DNA of 32,502 nucleotides from JBGOTP01 sp041476545 (GTDB lineage: Bacteria > Acidobacteriota > Vicinamibacteria > Vicinamibacterales > CAVVIG01). The translations under genes were made by a program, and so were the position numbers. Below the pieces are notes generated by a model, which was not told the origin of the DNA, ran no database searches, and was given only the letters and a program-made list of their open reading frames with translations. How positions within the stretch are numbered: position 1 is the stretch's first letter; the number at the start of each line of letters is the position of its first letter. Positions 28,700 to 32,502 of this stretch are shown here, one piece after another. Location: positions 1 to 32,502 of the forward strand of contig JBGOTP010000008.1 of NCBI GenBank assembly GCA_041476545.1, given 5' to 3'.

Positions 28700-30192
28700 C
28701 AAGCGCCGAGGTGGCGATGCTCCGCGCCGGCGGGGCCGACCGCGGGAGCCGGAACGACGTTCGGCGATGGTGGAGGGCGCGCAGCGTTCGCCTCAAGCTG
28801 ACCGTCTGGTACATGTCCGCCGTCCTCGTCGTGCTGGTCGTGTACGCCGCATGCCTCTTATGGGCGCTCCGCAGTACGGCGTCGCGCGGACTCGACGAGC
28901 GGCTGCGCGGCGATTTCCGCTGGGCCGCCGAGATGGCCGAGCAGCGTCCGGACGGGACGCTCACCTGGTTCGAGACGAGCAGCGCCGACGATGAAGACCT
29001 TCCGTGGCTGCAGGTCTGGAGCCCGTCCGGCGCGCTGCTGTTCAAGACGGCCGCGGTGGCGCGGCTGCCGATTGCCGAGAGTGGATCGCTGGCGGCTCGC
29101 GCCGACAACTCCATCGAGATCGTGCGTCGACCCGTGCAGGCGCCTCCCGTCCGCGTCCTCAGCGGGCATTCCAAGGTGGCCGGTCAGCCGGTGGTGATTC
29201 AGGTGGCTCGAACGGAGGCCGTCCTCCGGCAGAACGTACGCGATCTGCTGTTCCTGCTGCTCCTGGGCCTTCCAGTGGCCGTCGCCGTCGCGGGCATCGG
29301 CGGGTACTCACTGGCGCGCCGCGCGCTGGCGCCGGTCGAACGCATCGCCGAGCGCGCGCGCTCGGTGACAGCCGAACGGCTTGGCGAACGCCTGCCCGCC
29401 GACAATCCGACGGACGAATTAGGACGGCTGACGGGCGTGATCAACGACATGCTGGAGCGACTGGAATCGTCCTTCGCGCAAATGCGGCGGTTCACCGCCG
29501 ACGCGTCCCATGAACTCCGAACGCCGTTGACGGCCATCCGCAGCGTCGGTGAGGTGGCGCTCCGCGGCCAGCGCGACGCGGCCGAGTACCGCGGCGTCAT
29601 CGGCAGCATGCTGGAGGAGGTCGACCGTCTTGGCTGTCTCGTGGACCGGCTCTTGACGTTGTCGCGCGCGGAAACGGGAGAGGCCCGCCTGTCGCTCGAA
29701 CTCGTCGACTTGCGCGAACTCGTGGTACAGGTGACGTCTCATCTGGCGGTGCTCGCGGAGGAGAAGCGCCAGACGCTCGAGGTTCAGCCAGGGGGCGCGC
29801 CCTGCTGCCTGGCGGATCGAAGCGTCCTTCGACAGGCGTTGATCAATCTCGTCGACAACGCCATCAGGTACACGCCGCCCGGCGGAGCGATTCAGATACG
29901 ACTGAGCGAGTCGCCGGAGGAGGCTGCCATCGACGTGGCCGACACGGGGCCTGGTATCGATCCGGCCGCCGCGGCCCACGTCTTCGATCGCTTCTACCGG
30001 GGGCCCGACGAGAGGTCGAGCGAAGGCTCGGGCATGGGGCTTGGCCTCGCCATCGCCAAGCGGGCGGTGGAAGTGCACGGCGGCCACGTGACCGTGCAGT
30101 CGCGCGTCGGCAGCGGCAGCACGTTCCGCATCTCGTTGCCGAGAGCGAATGCCGAGGGAAGGGCGACGTCGCGCGCGCCCGAGCTGGTATAG
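28696..30192 (+). CDS. Two-component sensor histidine kinase
   Basis: This 498-aa inner-membrane kinase has a first membrane segment near residues 38-58 and a periplasmic sensor domain of about 130 residues with no recognised fold. The second segment is near 180-205, followed by a HAMP linker (RRALAPVERIAERARSVTAERLGERLP). The HisKA dimer has phospho-acceptor His272 in ADASHELRTPLTAIRSVGEVAL. The HATPase_c domain has the N box NLVDNAIRYTPPGG, G1 DTGPGID and G2 GSGMGLGLAIAKRAVE. The start ATG 28696 overlaps the response-regulator stop. It should phosphorylate that regulator. The kinase core resembles the CusS/heavy-metal sensor group, but the ligand is not evident. Confidence 0.94.
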   Translation: MTSAEVAMLRAGGADRGSRNDVRRWWRARSVRLKLTVWYMSAVLVVLVVYAACLLWALRSTASRGLDERLRGDFRWAAEMAEQRPDGTLTWFETSSADDEDLPWLQVWSPSGALLFKTAAVARLPIAESGSLAARADNSIEIVRRPVQAPPVRVLSGHSKVAGQPVVIQVARTEAVLRQNVRDLLFLLLLGLPVAVAVAGIGGYSLARRALAPVERIAERARSVTAERLGERLPADNPTDELGRLTGVINDMLERLESSFAQMRRFTADASHELRTPLTAIRSVGEVALRGQRDAAEYRGVIGSMLEEVDRLGCLVDRLLTLSRAETGEARLSLELVDLRELVVQVTSHLAVLAEEKRQTLEVQPGGAPCCLADRSVLRQALINLVDNAIRYTPPGGAIQIRLSESPEEAAIDVADTGPGIDPAAAAHVFDRFYRGPDERSSEGSGMGLGLAIAKRAVEVHGGHVTVQSRVGSGSTFRISLPRANAEGRATSRAPELV

Positions 30193-30205
30193 TTGGAGGT
30201 CTCCG

Positions 30206-31048
30206 ATGAAGGATCTTGCGGATACCTCCAGTCTCGCCGCCGAAGCGTATTTCATCGTGCGGCAGCGGATTCTTCGCGGGGAATTGGGGCTCGGACAGGT
30301 CATCTCCCGCCGGAAGATTGCCGCCGAACTCGGCATGAGTTTTCTCCCGGTGACCGAAGCCCTGCTGCGGCTCGAGTTCGAGGGGCTGCTCGAGAGCCGT
30401 CCGCGCGCGGGCACTCGCGTGCGCATTCCGTCGCGCGACGATCTGCGCGGGCACTATCAGGTGCGCGAAGCGCTCGAAGTACAGGCCGCTCTGCTCTTCA
30501 TGCAGGTGGCGACGGCCGCCGAGCGCGCCGAGCTCCGCCGGCTGGCGGTCCGTGTCGATATCCTGTCGGCACGATCCGAGCGCGCGCTGTTCGTATTGCT
30601 CCACAACAAGCTGCATCAGCGCATTGCCGAGTGCACGCGCTGCGCGGCGCTCACCGAGGCGATCGAGAAGACCCACGCCCTCGCCTCGACCTGGTACTGC
30701 ATCAATCGTCCGCCGAGCCGCGACAATCCGCCGCGGCTGCACCAGGATCTGCTCGCTGCGCTCGTCGGCAGCGATCCGGTCCGCGCCACCGAGGCCGTCC
30801 GCCAGCACATCGCCATCGGCATGGAATACGCGCTCGAACAGCTCGCGCCCTACTTCGAACTGCGCAAGGCCAACGGCAGGAGGTTCGTGCGCAGGGAACG
30901 CAAGCCCAAACTGCGCCCGCTTGTCGCCGCTCCGAAGGCGGCCGTCAGCGCGCGGGCTTCAGGACGAAGTCGAAATGCGCCGCATAGAACGGCGGCTGTA
31001 CCGGGTTCGGGCCGGGCGCGGCGGCTTCCGCCGTCTCGTGGCGCGTGA
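30206..31048 (+). CDS. GntR family transcriptional regulator with FCD ligand-binding domain
   Basis: This 280-aa regulator has GGAGG nine bases upstream of ATG 30206. Residues of about 10-75 form the winged helix-turn-helix (EAYFIVRQRILRGELGLGQVISRRKIAAELGMSFLPVTEALLRLEFEGLLESRPRAGTRV). Residues of about 80-215 are the all-helical FCD domain, with likely metal/ligand histidines in HNKLHQRIAE, RLHQDLLAAL and RQHIAIGMEYAL. The FadR subfamily often responds to organic acids or aromatic intermediates. It stands 13 bases after the kinase gene and next to dioxygenase genes, so it may control aromatic degradation here. After about residue 230 comes an unusual basic, Ala/Arg-rich tail of about 50 residues. 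Its coding DNA overlaps the end of the convergent dioxygenase gene by 104 bases. Confidence 0.92.
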   Translation: MKDLADTSSLAAEAYFIVRQRILRGELGLGQVISRRKIAAELGMSFLPVTEALLRLEFEGLLESRPRAGTRVRIPSRDDLRGHYQVREALEVQAALLFMQVATAAERAELRRLAVRVDILSARSERALFVLLHNKLHQRIAECTRCAALTEAIEKTHALASTWYCINRPPSRDNPPRLHQDLLAALVGSDPVRATEAVRQHIAIGMEYALEQLAPYFELRKANGRRFVRRERKPKLRPLVAAPKAAVSARASGRSRNAPHRTAAVPGSGRARRLPPSRGA

Positions 31049-31826
31049 ACGTGCACATCAGCGAGTCCTTCACCGCAAATACAGCGTCCGACCCCAGATA
31101 CGGATCCTCATCGTCGAAGATGTGCGTGGTGACCGGTTCGTACCCTTCGGCCGAGACCACGAAATGCACGTGCGCCGGCCGCCATGCCTGGCGGTTGGTG
31201 GCGTTCAGCATACGCCCCACCGGGCCGTCCGTCGGGATTCCGTAATAGACAGGCCGGACGGTTCGCACCTGGAATCGCCCCGCGCCGTCGGTTCGAAATC
31301 GCCCGCGCATGTGCATCTCGCTCGCGTCCGCGTACTGCGAATCGTACAGACCCCGTGAATCCGCCTGCCACACGTCGAGTGCCGCTCCGGCGATAGAACG
31401 TCCTTCCAGATCCAGCACCCGGCCGCTGACGATGGCCGGAACGCCTTGCGTGTCGTGGGGCGCGATGTTGCCGCCGAAGGGAAGCTCTGGAGCGCCGTCG
31501 CGGTGGAAGGGGCCGAAGACGGTGGACTCGGTCGCTCCATCAGCCGCGCGATGGTTGAGGAGATCGACGACCATCGACACGCCGAGCGTGTCGGACAGCA
31601 GGATGAATTCCTGCCGTGTGTCGTCGCACATCCGGCCGGTGGCGGTGAGAAACTGAATCGCGGCGTCCCACTCCGCCTCGGTGAGCTCCACGTCTTTTAC
31701 GAACTCGTGCAGGTGCTGCACGAGACTGCGCATGATCGTGCGGAGCCGTGGATCGGGCGTGCCCTCCACCTGTCGCAGCACGTCCCGGGTGATATCGTCT
31801 TCGGTCTTGCGCGGGGCTGGTGTCAC
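30945..31826 (-). CDS. Intradiol ring-cleavage dioxygenase, hydroxyquinol/catechol 1,2-dioxygenase type
   Basis: This is a 293-aa non-haem Fe(III) enzyme that cleaves catechol-like rings between the hydroxyl groups. The N-terminal dimerisation domain (about residues 15-100) has the form TIMRSLVQHLHEFVKDVELTEAEWDAAIQFLTATGRMCDDTRQEFILLSDTLGVSMVVD. The catalytic beta-sandwich has the four expected iron ligands: Tyr161 (GLYDSQ), Tyr195 (PVYYGIPTDGPVG), and His219 and His221 (RPAHVHF). The IPTDGPVG stretch favours hydroxyquinol 1,2-dioxygenase, which makes maleylacetate, over plain catechol dioxygenase, but substrate choice is not certain. The start is GTG 31826, four bases after the DUF6152 stop. 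No ribosome-binding site is clear there, so translation is probably coupled. The frame remains open upstream inside DUF6152. Confidence 0.9.
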   Translation of the reverse strand: MTPAPRKTEDDITRDVLRQVEGTPDPRLRTIMRSLVQHLHEFVKDVELTEAEWDAAIQFLTATGRMCDDTRQEFILLSDTLGVSMVVDLLNHRAADGATESTVFGPFHRDGAPELPFGGNIAPHDTQGVPAIVSGRVLDLEGRSIAGAALDVWQADSRGLYDSQYADASEMHMRGRFRTDGAGRFQVRTVRPVYYGIPTDGPVGRMLNATNRQAWRPAHVHFVVSAEGYEPVTTHIFDDEDPYLGSDAVFAVKDSLMCTFTRHETAEAAAPGPNPVQPPFYAAHFDFVLKPAR

Positions 31827-31830
31827 GCGG

Positions 31831-32217
31831 CTATTGAACGACGCCGCTCCACTTCCATCCGTCTTTCGGTCGCACGATGCTGCGCATCCGGAGACGATGA
31901 TCATCGGGGTTTCGGCCGAGGCTTCCCTCGACGACCACGTGGTCGCCAGCCCGGAGGGTGCCGCGATCCACGCCCTGCTGGGCGAGCGCCTGCGCAGCGG
32001 CCCATTCAACGGCCCAGCGCTGCATGACGCCTTTCTCGTCGAGTGCCTCGACGTGCACGAACGAGTGGGGATTGCGGATGAGGAACTGCACCAGATCCCC
32101 TTCGATCTTCTGCGTCTTGTCTTCGAAGTATGTGGCGGCAAACGAATGGTGCGCCTGCGCCGGCCTGGTGCAGACTGCAATGCCGACCACCGCGAGCACG
32201 AACACGATGCGTTTCAT
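31831..32217 (-). CDS. DUF6152 family exported protein
   Basis: This 128-aa protein starts at ATG 32217, with GGAGG seven bases upstream. A signal peptide (MKRIVFVLAVVGIAVCTRPAQA) is cleaved before HHSFAATYFEDKTQKIEGDLVQFLIRNPHSFVHVEALDEKG. This HHSF start and the NPHS(F/W) segment are the features I associate with DUF6152, a small beta-rich periplasmic family of unknown function. Several conserved His (HHSF, NPHSFVHVE) could bind a metal. It lies immediately upstream of the intradiol dioxygenase in the same direction. Why a periplasmic protein is coupled to a cytoplasmic ring-cleaving enzyme is not clear. Confidence 0.8.
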   Translation of the reverse strand: MKRIVFVLAVVGIAVCTRPAQAHHSFAATYFEDKTQKIEGDLVQFLIRNPHSFVHVEALDEKGVMQRWAVEWAAAQALAQQGVDRGTLRAGDHVVVEGSLGRNPDDHRLRMRSIVRPKDGWKWSGVVQ

Positions 32218-32502
32218 CGGATCCTCCACGGACTAGCTGTCAAGCCTACGACACAGTGATCCTAGCCCCGTCGGGGGCCGATCGCATCTGAAGACTTCCT
32301 GAATTGTTCGTCATGGTGCGTAAGGGCGGGGTACTGGGTCAGTTTCCCGGGGCGGGCCTGCCGCCGGCGAACGAGACCACTCGGGGCCTCGCCGCCACGA
32401 ATGTCGCGCGAAAAAATGCGCGCACCGGCCTGAGCTGACGATCCCCGCGTCGATTGAGCTGGTCCGACGGCCAGTCGTCGGAACTAGGCACGCCGGTGGT
32501 CA
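32218..32502. other. Terminal 285 bases without a supportable gene
   Basis: No frame shows protein-like composition with a start and a ribosome-binding site. A 7-bp inverted repeat (TCCGACG/CGTCGGA, 32463-32482) and a GCGCG hairpin around an A-run (near 32411-32430) are present. A stretch near 32336-32350 (TACTGGGTCAGTTTC) recalls insertion-sequence ends but is too short to call. The region probably includes the promoter of the DUF6152/dioxygenase pair. Confidence 0.5.

Noticed and set aside
31827..32180. N-terminal extension of the intradiol dioxygenase frame upstream of GTG 31826
   Set aside because: It reads through the DUF6152 gene in another frame and gives Arg/Ser-rich sequence unlike any dioxygenase.
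32320..32502. Possible insertion-sequence end near the right edge (TACTGGGTCAGTTTC)
   Set aside because: No transposase frame, no paired terminal repeat and no target duplication are visible. The resemblance is from memory and too short.
1..32502. CRISPR array, rRNA or toxin-antitoxin module
   Set aside because: No regularly spaced direct repeats, no rRNA-like stretch and no paired small toxin/antitoxin genes were seen on either strand.

Overview
This is a high-GC, gene-dense window of about 32.5 kb from a bacterium. Genes are mostly in short same-strand runs with 4-nt stop/start overlaps and frequent GTG or TTG starts. MacB-type permease, DPP-IV-type peptidase, DUF6152 and DUF6644 proteins, PilZ signalling and palindromic repeats inside genes together suggest Acidobacteriota (perhaps Vicinamibacteria). 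That is an inference: no rRNA or ribosomal marker is present.

Region 1 (1-5110). A minus-strand run encodes an ECF sigma factor, a coupled membrane protein that is a likely anti-sigma factor, a PF04020 membrane protein, a pirin, and an ABC ATPase with a MacB/FtsX permease that leaves the window. A di-haem cytochrome c peroxidase and a 37-aa membrane peptide run the other way. The 205-bp divergent spacer holds two identical, mirror-placed ECF-type promoters (TGTCACC-N17-CGTC). The sigma factor therefore probably activates both itself and the peroxidase.

Region 2 (5208-8793). Three small unrecognised membrane proteins overlap one another and a PEP-utilising phosphotransferase of the rifampin phosphotransferase/PEP synthase type.

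Region 3 (8741-12046, minus strand). A small membrane protein, a KimA-like APC transporter and an M23 peptidase form a run. A 32-bp perfect palindrome lies inside the peptidase signal-peptide region. Divergently, at 12174-14024, is a coiled-coil/GAF/PilZ protein.

Region 4 (14049-20952). This region encodes an HI0933-type flavoprotein, a lipoprotein, an AsmA-like protein, an RluA-type pseudouridine synthase and a secreted DPP-IV-like S9 peptidase. A hairpin-forming repeat separates the AsmA-like and RluA genes.

Region 5 (20995-32217) is the metabolic highlight. A minus-strand operon encodes the two subunits of an Fe(II) hydroquinone 1,2-dioxygenase, a hydroxymuconic semialdehyde dehydrogenase-like ALDH, and an unusual 824-aa fusion of an MFS transporter to a predicted periplasmic alpha/beta-hydrolase through a signal-peptide-like thirteenth membrane segment. 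A structured, terminator-ended non-coding region separates this operon from two tandem DUF6644-type membrane proteins, an OmpR-type two-component system and a GntR/FCD regulator. Last comes an intradiol (hydroxyquinol/catechol-type) dioxygenase coupled to a DUF6152 protein. Hydroquinone and hydroxyquinol cleavage would both lead to maleylacetate, so the region looks like an aromatic-catabolism island. No maleylacetate reductase or upstream monooxygenase is visible. The last 285 bases hold no supportable gene.
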